A stretch of 64,000 bases of DNA from an uncultured Clostridia bacterium (lineage in GTDB: Bacteria; Bacillota; Clostridia; TANB77; CAG-508). Each line of letters begins with the position of its first letter. Within the stretch, counting starts at the first letter, position 1. A program made the position numbers and the translations under genes. The notes below the pieces were generated by a model. The model saw only the letters and a list, made by a program, of their open reading frames with translations, did not search any database and was not told where the DNA came from. Below, piece after piece: positions 41,343 to 50,631 of the stretch. The stretch spans positions 1-64,000 of the forward strand of contig CAKPCF010000003.1 in the NCBI GenBank assembly GCA_934141445.1, written 5' to 3'.

Positions 41343-43589
41343 TTATTGACCATCTTTTAGTTGCTCTTTAATTACAACATTTACAACAGAACCTTCTTCT
41401 ACTTCAACATCAAATGTTGGATCTTGTGAAACAACAATTCCATTAGTACCTTCTACTTTTATGTTTAAATTTTTACTTTTTAAAATATTAGTTGCTTCTT
41501 CTACTGTTTTTCCTTTTATATTTGGAACTGTAGTCTTGCCCTTTTCTGAACTATCAGCAGTATACAAATAAATTGTAGAACCTTCTTCTAGATAAATTCC
41601 AGATTTTGGAACTTGCTCTTTTACAACAGTTGTATCTTCATCTATATTTGAAGGGACACTAACTTTAAATCCTGATTCTTTTAAAATTTTCTTTGCCTCT
41701 GTAATAGTTTTATCTGTAACATCTTGTACAGCTATTGAGCTACTAGTTGTTTCAACTGTTGAATCTGTTGTAGGTATTCCTAAATATGGTAGTACTTCTG
41801 ACATAATCTGTGAAGCTACTGGTCCTGCTGTTTGTCCACCTTGATGTCCTGCTGCACCTTCTGGTTTATATAAAATTACTAAACACACCACCTGTGTATT
41901 TTCAATTGGAGAAATTGCTATAAATGATGCTGTATATCCTTCTTCATCCTTTTTGGCTGCAATTGGTTCTGATGTACCACTCTTGCCACCAATTTGATAT
42001 CCATCAACTTTGGCCCATTTTCCTGTTCCACTTTCAACTACAGATAACATCATATCCTTTACTTTATCTGCTGTATCTTTTGAAACAACTTGCCTTATTT
42101 CTTGTGTTTCTACATTATCTATGCTTTTTGTGTCAGTATTCTCTACTTGTTTTACAATTCTTGGTTGCACAAGTATACCATTATTACAAATAGCAGAAAC
42201 TGCTGTAATTAACTGAAGTGGTGAAATTGAAAATCTCTGCCCAAAAGACATTGTAGCAAGTTCTACTGCACCTACTTTATTTAAATCATAAAATTGTGGT
42301 TTAGATACAGATGCTATATCACTTCCAATTGAAGTTCCAAATAAACCAAAAGCTTCATAATATTTATATGATGTTCTAGCACCAATTCTTGCACCAAGCT
42401 GCATAAAAGCTGGGTTACAAGAATTTTTTAGTGCATCTCTTAAAGACTGTGCACCATGAGCTGCATATGTTCTCCAACAACTGATTGGTTGATCTGGGGC
42501 TGGATAATATACAATGTTGCAGGTAAAATCATTAGCTGTATCAGTTGAGACTTTTCCTTCCTCTAATCCTATAGCTGATGTTATAAGTTTAAAAGTTGAA
42601 CCTGGTTCATACAAATCTGAAACAGCTTTATTTCTCCATAATTTAAATAAAGCATTAGTTTTTTCTTGAGACGAAATAGTATTCCAAGTATCAGCCAAAC
42701 CTGTTGCTTCTGCATCTCGTGGTGAATTTAAGTTATAATCTGGGTTTGAAGCCATTGCTAAAATATCACCACTTTGTGGATTCATTATAATAACAGTTCC
42801 ACCTTTTTTACATTCATTTTCTGCAACAGCCTGTGATAAATATTTTTCAGCAATTTTCTGTATATTGATATCAATTGTTAAATAAATATTACTTCCATTT
42901 TCAGCAGCAACGTATTGTTCATTTTCATCAGATATAGCTTTTCCATCAGTATCTATTGCTGTTACAATTTTTCCTGCCGTTCCTGTTAATACATCATTCC
43001 ATTTTTCCTCTAATCCTGCTAATCCTGTATTATCATCCCCACAGAATCCTAGTAAATTAGAAGCAATATTATTATTTGGATAATATCTTTTGGTATCTTC
43101 ATCTATATTTATTCCTGTTGAAATCTTATTTTCAGTCATCCATTCTTGCAATTTTGTAACTTTTTCTTTTTCTACTTTTTTAGCAATAATTTCAACACTT
43201 TTCTTACTTTGAGTTTTTTCTAAAGCCTCTTCATAAGTTAAATCAAAAATTTCGCTTAATACTTGTGCTAATTTTTCTGGTTCTACTGATGTATTATTAG
43301 TATATTTTACAAGTGTAGGATTTATAGATACTGTATCAACTGAAACACTTTGTGCTAATACTGCACCCTTAGAATCATATATTGTTCCTCTCTTTGGACT
43401 TATTATTTTGTTTTTCATTTGTTGATTATAGGCTATTTTGCTATATTCTTCACCTTTTACCAAATTTACGAATAATAAACTGCCCGTAACAGCAACCAAT
43501 CCCAATGTAGCAACTACACCAGCCACTGCTAATCTTTTATTCATTTTATCTCTATCATTTGATTTTTTAGATTTTATATTAGTCACCAC
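41343..43589 (-). CDS. Class B penicillin-binding protein with two PASTA domains (SpoVD/PBP2B-like)
   Basis: 748 aa. Membrane anchor about 19-43, dimerisation domain (SPKRGTIYDSKG), transpeptidase with EPGSTFKLI (SxxK, about 330), NSCNP and GGKSGTSEP. C-terminal PASTA repeats lie at about 612-675 and 677-742 (VPNIKGKTVEEATNIL). It shares the general organisation of the ftsI product at 20.8-22.6 kb but has PASTA modules and KSGT instead of KTGT. PASTA-PBPs serve vegetative division or the spore cortex (SpoVD); context cannot decide. Its start overlaps rsmA by 7 nt. Confidence 0.9.
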   Translation of the reverse strand: MVTNIKSKKSNDRDKMNKRLAVAGVVATLGLVAVTGSLLFVNLVKGEEYSKIAYNQQMKNKIISPKRGTIYDSKGAVLAQSVSVDTVSINPTLVKYTNNTSVEPEKLAQVLSEIFDLTYEEALEKTQSKKSVEIIAKKVEKEKVTKLQEWMTENKISTGINIDEDTKRYYPNNNIASNLLGFCGDDNTGLAGLEEKWNDVLTGTAGKIVTAIDTDGKAISDENEQYVAAENGSNIYLTIDINIQKIAEKYLSQAVAENECKKGGTVIIMNPQSGDILAMASNPDYNLNSPRDAEATGLADTWNTISSQEKTNALFKLWRNKAVSDLYEPGSTFKLITSAIGLEEGKVSTDTANDFTCNIVYYPAPDQPISCWRTYAAHGAQSLRDALKNSCNPAFMQLGARIGARTSYKYYEAFGLFGTSIGSDIASVSKPQFYDLNKVGAVELATMSFGQRFSISPLQLITAVSAICNNGILVQPRIVKQVENTDTKSIDNVETQEIRQVVSKDTADKVKDMMLSVVESGTGKWAKVDGYQIGGKSGTSEPIAAKKDEEGYTASFIAISPIENTQVVCLVILYKPEGAAGHQGGQTAGPVASQIMSEVLPYLGIPTTDSTVETTSSSIAVQDVTDKTITEAKKILKESGFKVSVPSNIDEDTTVVKEQVPKSGIYLEEGSTIYLYTADSSEKGKTTVPNIKGKTVEEATNILKSKNLNIKVEGTNGIVVSQDPTFDVEVEEGSVVNVVIKEQLKDGQ

Positions 43590-44455
43590 TTTCTTTTGTT
43601 TTCTTCAACATAATCTGCTATTTTTGCAAAATCTTCTATGCTTAATTTTTCTCCTCTTATTTGTGTATCAAATCCCAATTTTTCTAACATGTTAATCACT
43701 TCTTGCTTTGAAGAAAATATACTTCCATTACTTAAGCCATTAACTAAAGTTTTTCTTTTTTGCATAAAACTAAGTTTTATTATTTCAAAAAATAATTTTT
43801 CATTTGCAACATTTACTCTTGGTTCTTTTAATATACTTAATTTTATAACTGCAGAATCTACTTCTGGGCTTGGTATAAAACTAGTTCTTGGTACATTTAA
43901 AACAATTTCTGGTTCTGTATAATAATATATTCCATAAGTTATTGCTCCACTTTCCTTTTTTCCTGGTGTTTGCGCTAGTCTTATTGCAACTTCTTTTTGT
44001 ACCATAACAGTAATACTTGTCAAGTTTAATCTTTCTTCTAATAATTTCATTATTATCGGTGTTGTTATGTAATATGGTAAATTTGCAACAACCTTTGCAT
44101 TTTTTAAATTATAATTTTGTAAATTTTCTGAAATTAAATTCTCCAAATCTACTTTTAAAACATCATCATATATTACTTCAAAATTTTTATATAATGAGAA
44201 TCTCTCTGTAATTATTTTTACCATTCTTTTATCTAGTTCAATGCAAATAACTCGTCCAGCTTTTTCTAAAAGTTTACTAGTTAAAGTACCTAGACCAGGT
44301 CCTATTTCTATAATTAGGTCCTCTGAAGATACTTCTGCATTCTCAACAATTCCATCAACAATCTCTTCATCAATTAAGAAATTTTGACCTAAACTTTTAC
44401 TTGCTGTAATATTATATTTGTTCATTATAAATTTTGTTTCATTCAATAAATTCAT
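43583..44455 (-). CDS. rsmA: 16S rRNA (adenine-1518/1519,N6,N6)-dimethyltransferase
   Basis: 290 aa KsgA/RsmA, which dimethylates A1518/A1519 during 30S maturation; loss gives kasugamycin resistance. SLGQNFLIDEEI (about 20-31), SAM loop IEIGPGLGTLTS, acidic ELDKRM and the target motif VVANLPYYITTP are present. It is part of the hslO-to-dapL array, between a TSCPD protein and the PASTA-PBP. Confidence 0.96.
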   Translation of the reverse strand: MNLLNETKFIMNKYNITASKSLGQNFLIDEEIVDGIVENAEVSSEDLIIEIGPGLGTLTSKLLEKAGRVICIELDKRMVKIITERFSLYKNFEVIYDDVLKVDLENLISENLQNYNLKNAKVVANLPYYITTPIIMKLLEERLNLTSITVMVQKEVAIRLAQTPGKKESGAITYGIYYYTEPEIVLNVPRTSFIPSPEVDSAVIKLSILKEPRVNVANEKLFFEIIKLSFMQKRKTLVNGLSNGSIFSSKQEVINMLEKLGFDTQIRGEKLSIEDFAKIADYVEENKRKW

Positions 44456-44466
44456 ATTTTATATTC

Positions 44467-44721
44467 CTATGCTTCTTTATTTTTAATTTTTTCTAAAGCC
44501 CTTGCTAGTTGATCTGGGCAAGAAGTTCCTTTATCTCTACAAGGTATCCCTTTTAATTTGCTAATTGCCTCATCAATATTCATTCCTTTTACAAGATGAG
44601 AAACTCCAACTGTATTTCCTGGACAGCCTCCAACAATTTCTACTGATTTAATTATATCACCGTCCATATCGATAATCATTTCTCTAGAACAAACTCCTTC
44701 TGGTTCATATCTATATTCCAT
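44467..44721 (-). CDS. TSCPD-domain protein (TIGR03905-type)
   Basis: 84 aa, essentially one TSCPD domain: EGVCSREMIIDMDGD, VGGCPGNTVGVSHLVKGM and the naming motif in GTSCPDQLARALE. Four cysteines suggest metal binding. The same domain caps some ribonucleotide reductases, and its neighbour dgt also acts on deoxynucleotides, but the function of the stand-alone form is unknown. A GAAAGGAATG-type SD precedes the ATG. Confidence 0.85.
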   Translation of the reverse strand: MEYRYEPEGVCSREMIIDMDGDIIKSVEIVGGCPGNTVGVSHLVKGMNIDEAISKLKGIPCRDKGTSCPDQLARALEKIKNKEA

Positions 44722-44750
44722 ATTTTATTTCATTCCTTTCTGTATTTTAA

Positions 44751-45956
44751 TTAGAAACTTACTATTTCATTATATACATTTATTATATATTGATCTGTCA
44801 TCCCTGAAATATAATCTACAATTGCTCTTTCATAATCTTCTAAATTTGATAAATCATAAAGTAATTTATTTCTATAAATATTAGTATCTCTTTCTTCTAT
44901 ATTAGAATATCTTGAAAGCCATTCTATAAACTCACTTGACAAATTTGGATAATATCTTTTCATTTTTTTCAAATTTTTTATTGTATTTTTACCAGCGAAT
45001 TCATTTTTTAATGTATAAAAAATTTCATTTATTACTAGCCTAAAATATCTAATTGAAGGAGATATCTTCGCATTTTTATATATTTGTTTATAATTAAACT
45101 CTTTTATACTTTTTAGAGTTTCAAATGCTTTATCTGAAAATCTTAAACCATCTTTTATATTACTATTGTTGCATAAATCTACAACAAAATAATTTATTAT
45201 ATTTGAGTTCTGTAATTTAACATCTTCTATAATTTTGTTAAATTTTTCAATCTCTTTTTCAGAAAGTAAATTCATTTTTTCTGCATCTTCAATGTCTCTA
45301 CCAATATAGGCTATTGTATCTGACATCTTAACGACGCAACCTTCCCAGGTATATGGATTAAATTGATTTACAGTTTTATATTCACTTAAATCAATTGCTT
45401 CTTCTCTTGGTAAAAGACCTTTATCTGTAACTTCTCCACAGTGTGAAATAATTCCATCTCTTACAGCATAGGTTAAGTTTAAATTTTTCAAATTTCCTGC
45501 ATAATCTGGTAATAGTTCTAAGTTGTCAACTAAATGTACTCCGTTTTTTTCATGCCAAAATTTTTTTCCAAATTCCCTTTGGGTTATTTCAGAAATCGCA
45601 TATTCACCTTGATGTCCAAATGGACTATGACCTATATCATGTGCTATTGCTATAGCCTTAGTAAGTTCATTATTTAATCCTAAATAATTTGAAATTGTAT
45701 GACTAATTGATTCAACAAGCATGACATGTTCCATTCTAGTACATATATGGTCATTCTTTGGTGCAAAAAATACTTGAGTTTTATTTTTTAATCTTCTATA
45801 TGCTCTTGTATTTATTACTCTTGTATAATCTCTATCAAAATCTGTTCTCATAGTATTATCACCATAAGTTGGTAAATACATTTCTTCATTTCTGTGAATT
45901 GCATTTTTCCATTTTGCAGAGCCTTCAACTGTTGCTACATTTTCAAATTCTTTCAT
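44751..45956 (-). CDS. dGTPase-like HD-domain triphosphohydrolase
   Basis: 401 aa. HD metal motif residues are H in RMEHVMLVESI and HD in IAHDIGHSPFGHQGE; the opening YRRLKNKTQVF and DFDRDYTRVINTRAYRR fit the dGTP triphosphohydrolase family. It probably converts dNTPs to deoxynucleosides and triphosphate; specificity cannot be told from sequence. AGGAG precedes the ATG, 9 nt after hslO. Confidence 0.9.
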   Translation of the reverse strand: MKEFENVATVEGSAKWKNAIHRNEEMYLPTYGDNTMRTDFDRDYTRVINTRAYRRLKNKTQVFFAPKNDHICTRMEHVMLVESISHTISNYLGLNNELTKAIAIAHDIGHSPFGHQGEYAISEITQREFGKKFWHEKNGVHLVDNLELLPDYAGNLKNLNLTYAVRDGIISHCGEVTDKGLLPREEAIDLSEYKTVNQFNPYTWEGCVVKMSDTIAYIGRDIEDAEKMNLLSEKEIEKFNKIIEDVKLQNSNIINYFVVDLCNNSNIKDGLRFSDKAFETLKSIKEFNYKQIYKNAKISPSIRYFRLVINEIFYTLKNEFAGKNTIKNLKKMKRYYPNLSSEFIEWLSRYSNIEERDTNIYRNKLLYDLSNLEDYERAIVDYISGMTDQYIINVYNEIVSF

Positions 45957-45965
45957 TCTATACTC

Positions 45966-46868
45966 CTAATCTTTTGTTTCTATTCTTTTTAATAAATTTT
46001 CTAATTCTTGTTTATTAAATTTATACTCTTTATTGCAAAATTGACATTTGATATGCGCTTCTCCATCTTCTTTTATAATATTTTCTAATTCTTGTTTTCC
46101 TAATGAAATAAGCCCATTTTCAAATTTTTCTTTTGAACAATCACATTCATATTTGATACTTAATTTATTTGTAAGTACCATTGTGTTTTTATCTCCTGTA
46201 ATTATCTCTACAATTTCGTTCAAAGACTTTTTATCTTCCAACATTTTACTAATGCTATCAGCTTTATTTATTGCATTTTCTAATTGAGTAATATCTTCTT
46301 CAGTTGCATCTGGCATTAGTTCAATTTTATATCCGCCACTAGCAATTACTCCATCTTTGTTTACAAGAACACCTAAAGCTAAAACAGTTGGAATTTGCTG
46401 TGATTTCGCAAAATATTCGGTAAAATCTTCTGCGATTTCTCCTGAAACCAATGGTACAACACCATTATATCCTTGTTCTGTATATTTGCTTTCTTTAATA
46501 ATGTTTAAAAATCCATCTTTTCCAACTGCACCACCAACATCAATCTTTCCATTTGACTTTGTTGGTAATTCTACAAACGGATTTTGTATATATGATTTTA
46601 ATTTTACATCATCAACATTTTTCTTAACAACTGCAACTAATGTTCCAACAGGTCCTCCACCTTTAATTTGAAGAGTCATATTTTCATCATCACTTTTCAT
46701 ATCGGTGTGCCCCATCATTCCAGCAACTGTTAAAAATCTTCCCATAACAGCCGTTGTAGTTGGTGTTAAATTATGTGATTTTCTATATTCTTCTACTAAA
46801 TTTGTAGTATTTGCAATTATTATGCTTACTCTTCCATCGCAAGCTAAATACTTTTTTACTTCGTCCAT
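45966..46868 (-). CDS. hslO: Redox-regulated chaperone Hsp33
   Basis: 300 aa. The C-terminal zinc centre CDCSKEKF...CQFCNKEY supplies the four cysteines that release Zn and form disulfides on oxidation, activating the holdase. The N-terminal domain shows GRFLTVAGMMG and IKGGGPVGTLVAV. The leader has AAGGGAG (46895-46901), then a GCTAA/TTAGC hairpin, then the ATG. It is first gene of the long array running to dapL and beyond, under a consensus promoter. Confidence 0.96.
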   Translation of the reverse strand: MDEVKKYLACDGRVSIIIANTTNLVEEYRKSHNLTPTTTAVMGRFLTVAGMMGHTDMKSDDENMTLQIKGGGPVGTLVAVVKKNVDDVKLKSYIQNPFVELPTKSNGKIDVGGAVGKDGFLNIIKESKYTEQGYNGVVPLVSGEIAEDFTEYFAKSQQIPTVLALGVLVNKDGVIASGGYKIELMPDATEEDITQLENAINKADSISKMLEDKKSLNEIVEIITGDKNTMVLTNKLSIKYECDCSKEKFENGLISLGKQELENIIKEDGEAHIKCQFCNKEYKFNKQELENLLKRIETKD

Positions 46869-46930
46869 TTTATAATGCTAAATATATTAGCGTTCTCCCT
46901 TCATATTTTATAGTCCAATTATCCAGTTAA

Positions 46931-46959
46931 ATTATACATTATTTTATTTGCTTTAGCAA
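46931..46959 (-). promoter_or_regulatory. Promoter of the hslO-led operon
   Basis: TTGCTA (46954-46959), 17-nt spacer, TATAAT (46931-46936), about 63 nt upstream of hslO. Confidence 0.8.
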
Positions 46960-47089
46960 GATAATAAAACAAATTTTCTGTTATAAATTACTTTTTAAAA
47001 GTTTTGATATCTCTTTGCTAAAAACACAAATTGTTAAAAAAAACATATACTACTATTGATTATTCTTTTAATTTAGGAGGTTAGATAAT

Positions 47090-48367
47090 ATGAATATTTT
47101 AAAAATAAATTCTACTGGAAATGATGTATATCTTCTTCAAAGTACCTTATTAAAATTAAAATTTTATACTGGAAAAATAGATGGCATATTTGGAGAAAAT
47201 ACAGAAAATGCTGTTATGAATTTTCAAAAAAGACATAATTTAGTACCTGATGGAATTGTAGGTCAAAATACTATTTCTGCTTTATTGCCATACATAAATG
47301 GATATACCACATATACAATTATGCAAGGTGATACATTTTTCAGTATTGCGAATAAATTTTATACAAGTGTAAATAGTATTATATTTGCAAATCCATCAGT
47401 TGATTATAGCAATCTATCAGTTGGGCAGCAAATAATTGTACCATTTGGAAATTCAATAATACCAACTAATATTCCTTATACATCTGATGTTTTAAACTTA
47501 AATGTAAAAGCTTTAAAAACAATCTATCCATTTTTAAGAATTTCTCATATAGGATATTCTGTATTAGGCAAGCCAATTCAGGCTTTATCATTTGGAACAG
47601 GAAAAAATGAATATTTTTATAATGCGTCTATTCATGCAAATGAATGGATAACTTCACCTGTTTTAATGAAATTTTTAGAAACATTATGTTCTGCTTATGT
47701 AAATAATACTACTATTCACGAAATTGATATTAGAAATTTATATAAAGATATAACTTTATATATAGTGCCTCTGATAAATCCTGATGGTGTTGATTTAGTT
47801 ACTGATAATCTAAATAAAAATTCAAACGCTTATCTAAATGCTAAATTGATTAGTAGTAGATTTCCAGAAATTCCTTTTCCTGATGGTTGGAAAGCAAATA
47901 TTTTAGGTGTGGATTTAAACTTACAATTTCCAGCTGGTTGGCAAAATGCAAGAGAAATCAAATACTCTCTTGGCTTTAACAAACCAGCCCCAAAAGATTT
48001 TGTTGGATTTGCTCCTTTATCAACGCCTGAATCTCGCGCTATATATCGTTTTACACTTTCTCATGATTTTCGTCTAATATTAACATATCATACTCAGGGG
48101 CAAGTTATTTATTGGCAGTATCAAAATTATGCTCCAAAAGACTCTTTAGACATAGCAAATAAATTTGCTAAGCTTTCATCTTATGAAGTAGCTGATGTAC
48201 CATACAATTCTAGTTTTGCTGGCTATAAAGACTGGTTTATTTATAATTATAGAAAACCCGGTTTTACTATCGAAGCTGGACTTGGAGAAAGTCCTTTACC
48301 TGTATCACAATTTGATGAAATCTACAAAGATAATTTTGGAATTTTGATAAATGGAATATTACAATAA
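47090..48367 (+). CDS. M14 peptidoglycan peptidase (endopeptidase I-like: PG-binding, LysM, M14)
   Basis: 425 aa, plus strand, with AGGAGG before the ATG. PG_binding_1 spans about 5-62 (NDVYLLQSTLLKLKFYTGKI), LysM about 73-118 (MQGDTFFSIANKFY...VGQQIIVP), and M14 zinc carboxypeptidase about 128-425. Zinc ligands are ASIHANEWITSP (HxxE) and a later His in LTYHTQGQ; the catalytic Glu is in FTIEAGLGESPL. Domain order matches gamma-D-glutamyl-meso-DAP endopeptidase I of spore formers, which also lacks a signal peptide; none is seen here. It fits the DAP-type wall implied by dapF/dapL. Confidence 0.9.
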   Translation: MNILKINSTGNDVYLLQSTLLKLKFYTGKIDGIFGENTENAVMNFQKRHNLVPDGIVGQNTISALLPYINGYTTYTIMQGDTFFSIANKFYTSVNSIIFANPSVDYSNLSVGQQIIVPFGNSIIPTNIPYTSDVLNLNVKALKTIYPFLRISHIGYSVLGKPIQALSFGTGKNEYFYNASIHANEWITSPVLMKFLETLCSAYVNNTTIHEIDIRNLYKDITLYIVPLINPDGVDLVTDNLNKNSNAYLNAKLISSRFPEIPFPDGWKANILGVDLNLQFPAGWQNAREIKYSLGFNKPAPKDFVGFAPLSTPESRAIYRFTLSHDFRLILTYHTQGQVIYWQYQNYAPKDSLDIANKFAKLSSYEVADVPYNSSFAGYKDWFIYNYRKPGFTIEAGLGESPLPVSQFDEIYKDNFGILINGILQ

Positions 48368-48422
48368 TATTTAAAATAAAATTTATTAAGTAAATTTTCT
48401 AATATAATAAATATATGAAAAA

Positions 48423-48463
48423 CAAAAACATAGCATTTCTTTTATGATTTGCTATGTTTTTTA
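48423..48463 (+). terminator. Bidirectional terminator after the M14 gene
   Basis: AAAAACATAGCA pairs with TGCTATGTTTTT around a 14-nt loop. It serves the plus-strand M14 gene and can serve the converging gene ending at 48500. Confidence 0.85.
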
Positions 48464-48499
48464 CTACAATTTATTTTTCTATATTGCTATATTTTATTA

Positions 48500-49213
48500 C
48501 TATATCACTTTAAATTCACCATTTTCAAATTTAAGTTTGTCGCCTTCTAATAAATTTTCATATATATTGGTTGGTATACTTATTTCTTCAATTCCTTCCA
48601 TTCCTATCGCTGAATTATCTAAATCATATAGCCATACTCTACCATCATATTTTTCTCCAACTTCATAGGTATGTCCTTCAATTCTATTTTTTTCTAAATA
48701 TTCATTTTGTTCTGATATTTTTTGCTTTATCATTTTATTTATTTCATTTGAAATTTTATTGGTTGTATCTCTATCTATTACTTTATTCTCTCCATTTTTT
48801 ATAATGACATAGCCAAGCTCTGTGCCTTCTGGAAGTTCATTTTTATTTATGCTAATATTCTCATCAGTTGAACAATTATATGCATTATATACATTTTCAT
48901 CTCTGCTATTTTTTTCATATACATAGTATTTTTCACCATTTTCTATATTATTTAATAAATTTTCTTTTATAATATTTTTTCTTTCTACAAGCATTTCATC
49001 TTTATACTTATTGATGATTTTCGTGCCATATAAAGTTAAATCCTCTGCTAATAAATCATTCCATTGTGAATCTGCAATTTGTTTATTTTCTTTATTGTTT
49101 TTCATTGTATTTTCTAAATAACTAGCCAATTCATCTATAAAATTTTGCACTACTTTGTTCTCCCTTACACTATTTAATACATCATTTATTAAATCTAAAT
49201 TCAAATTGTTCAT
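48500..49213 (-). CDS. Hypothetical protein, soluble, acidic
   Basis: 237 aa if the ATG at 49211-49213 is used. However AGGAG is only two bases away, so the in-frame TTG four codons on, at a normal distance, may be the true start. It is helical and charged, with an acidic C-terminal segment (VGEKYDGRVWLYDLDNSAIG...LLEGDKLKFENGEFKVI) that looks like a small beta domain. No signal peptide, no recognised family. It is transcribed alone from 49283-49311, with a hairpin and T run in its leader. Confidence 0.65.
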   Translation of the reverse strand: MNNLNLDLINDVLNSVRENKVVQNFIDELASYLENTMKNNKENKQIADSQWNDLLAEDLTLYGTKIINKYKDEMLVERKNIIKENLLNNIENGEKYYVYEKNSRDENVYNAYNCSTDENISINKNELPEGTELGYVIIKNGENKVIDRDTTNKISNEINKMIKQKISEQNEYLEKNRIEGHTYEVGEKYDGRVWLYDLDNSAIGMEGIEEISIPTNIYENLLEGDKLKFENGEFKVI

Positions 49214-49243
49214 CACTCCTATATTGTTTATTTTTACTGGAAA

Positions 49244-49311
49244 AATACTATTGACAAATAGTATTAGAATTAAATTTTATACAGTATATAACAACATAAG
49301 TGATTTTTCAA
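49244..49311 (-). promoter_or_regulatory. Promoter and leader hairpin of the 237-aa gene
   Basis: TTGAAA (49306-49311), 17-nt spacer, TATACT (49283-49288). Within the leader, AATACTATT-TGTC-AATAGTATT (49244-49265) forms a 9-bp stem followed by TTTTT, an AT-only terminator-like hairpin before the SD. Confidence 0.6.
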
Positions 49312-49378
49312 TTATTTTATAACAATTTCATTATTTTTCGTATATCATTTTTCGACTTATTTTGCAGTTCTAACTATT

Positions 49379-50182
49379 TTATTTTGCATGGCTATCTCCT
49401 GTTGCATAATCTATAACAATTCCTGGCTGAACATTATAACAATAAATATTAAATTTTATTCCTATTCCTTCATCTTCTACAGACCAAGCTTCCATTTCAA
49501 CACCACTAGCTAATAAATTATCTCCATCATATATTGGAGTTACTCTGTATAATACATGATTTTTATCATTTTTATTGATATATTTTGTAACATCATTTTC
49601 AAATGGTAACATTCCCTCTGTATTTAAATATCTCGTTCCTGTAATAAGATTATTTTTATTTGCATTCTCTGCCGAAAGCTGCCAGCCAATCAAATGACAT
49701 CTATTATACAAATATTTATCTTTAATTAAGTTGTCATATCTTTTTTGTTTCCAACCAGACAAATTTCTTATACTACTAATGTCTTCTCTTTTTTCACCTG
49801 TTTTTGGCATTGTTTCTTTACATACATTTGCAAAAGCAACTCCACTTCTTCCAAGCTCGTCCCATTCACTATATTTTTCAAAAGCTTCTGTTGTATAATC
49901 TTCTTCTGTAAAATATGGTTCATTATTATTTATTTCGACATAAGCTTTATCCGTATATTCTGGAATTGTTGACAAATCAAGCTTTTCTGCTTTACTATTG
50001 GTTGAACTTGTAGTACTACCAGTAGCATTTATTGTAGCAATTGAAGAATTATTAGTAATAGCATTTTTAGTATTTTCACCATTATTTTGACTTACATATC
50101 CTGAAATAATTATGCAAATTATTATAAATAATGATAATATTAGCTCATATATATTTTGCTTTTGTTTTCTTTTTTTGCCCAT
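49379..50182 (-). CDS. DNA/RNA non-specific endonuclease (EndA/NucA-like), membrane-anchored
   Basis: 267 aa. A basic start (GKKRKQKQN), one hydrophobic anchor (YELILSLFIIICIIISGYV, about 12-30), a Ser/Thr/Asn linker and a beta-beta-alpha-Me nuclease domain. The active-site strand is YNRCHLIGWQLSAENANKNNLITGTRYLN, split over about 160-188, with the catalytic His in RCHL; GMLPFENDVTKYI follows. Related enzymes degrade extracellular DNA or feed DNA uptake. GCGAGGCG precedes the ATG. No competence genes are adjacent. Confidence 0.88.
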   Translation of the reverse strand: MGKKRKQKQNIYELILSLFIIICIIISGYVSQNNGENTKNAITNNSSIATINATGSTTSSTNSKAEKLDLSTIPEYTDKAYVEINNNEPYFTEEDYTTEAFEKYSEWDELGRSGVAFANVCKETMPKTGEKREDISSIRNLSGWKQKRYDNLIKDKYLYNRCHLIGWQLSAENANKNNLITGTRYLNTEGMLPFENDVTKYINKNDKNHVLYRVTPIYDGDNLLASGVEMEAWSVEDEGIGIKFNIYCYNVQPGIVIDYATGDSHAK

Positions 50183-50208
50183 TTTACGCCTCGCATCTCT
50201 ATGTATAT

Positions 50209-50631
50209 TTATCTTTTCTTTAAGCTCATATCACAATATCTGCATCTATAAACTTCTTTTTCTTTATCTGTTAAAATAAAAATTTGTTCTAAATTTTTTT
50301 CTATTGATGTAATACATCTTGGATTTTGACATTTAGCAACATTTACTATTTTATCTGGTAAATTAAGCTTTCTTTTTTCAATAATTTTATCATCTTTAAC
50401 AACATTTACAGTAATGTTATGATCTATAAATCCTAGTGTATCTAAATTTATTGGTATTTCTTTATCTATTTTTATAATGTCTTTTTTTCCTGTTTTTTTA
50501 CTTTTAGCATTAGTAATAATTGCAACTTGGCAATCAAGTTCATTTAAATGTAATAGTTCATAGATTTCCATTCCTTTTCCAGCTTGAATATGGTCTATTA
50601 CATATCCATTTTTTATACTATCAATATTCAT
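50209..50631 (-). CDS. pyrI: Aspartate carbamoyltransferase regulatory chain
   Basis: 140 aa. N-terminal allosteric domain (KNGYVIDHIQAGKGMEIY) and C-terminal zinc domain with Cys4 CQNPRC...CRYC that docks PyrB. It is shorter than E. coli PyrI (153 aa) but complete. Its ATG overlaps the pyrB stop (TAATG). It implies nucleotide-regulated ATCase holoenzyme rather than the unregulated trimer of Bacillus. Confidence 0.96.
   Translation of the reverse strand: MNIDSIKNGYVIDHIQAGKGMEIYELLHLNELDCQVAIITNAKSKKTGKKDIIKIDKEIPINLDTLGFIDHNITVNVVKDDKIIEKRKLNLPDKIVNVAKCQNPRCITSIEKNLEQIFILTDKEKEVYRCRYCDMSLKKR

Noticed and set aside
41343..43589. PASTA-PBP and ftsI product as a recent tandem or assembly duplication.
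   Set aside because: Only the PBP core is shared; the second has PASTA repeats, KSGT instead of KTGT and a different context.
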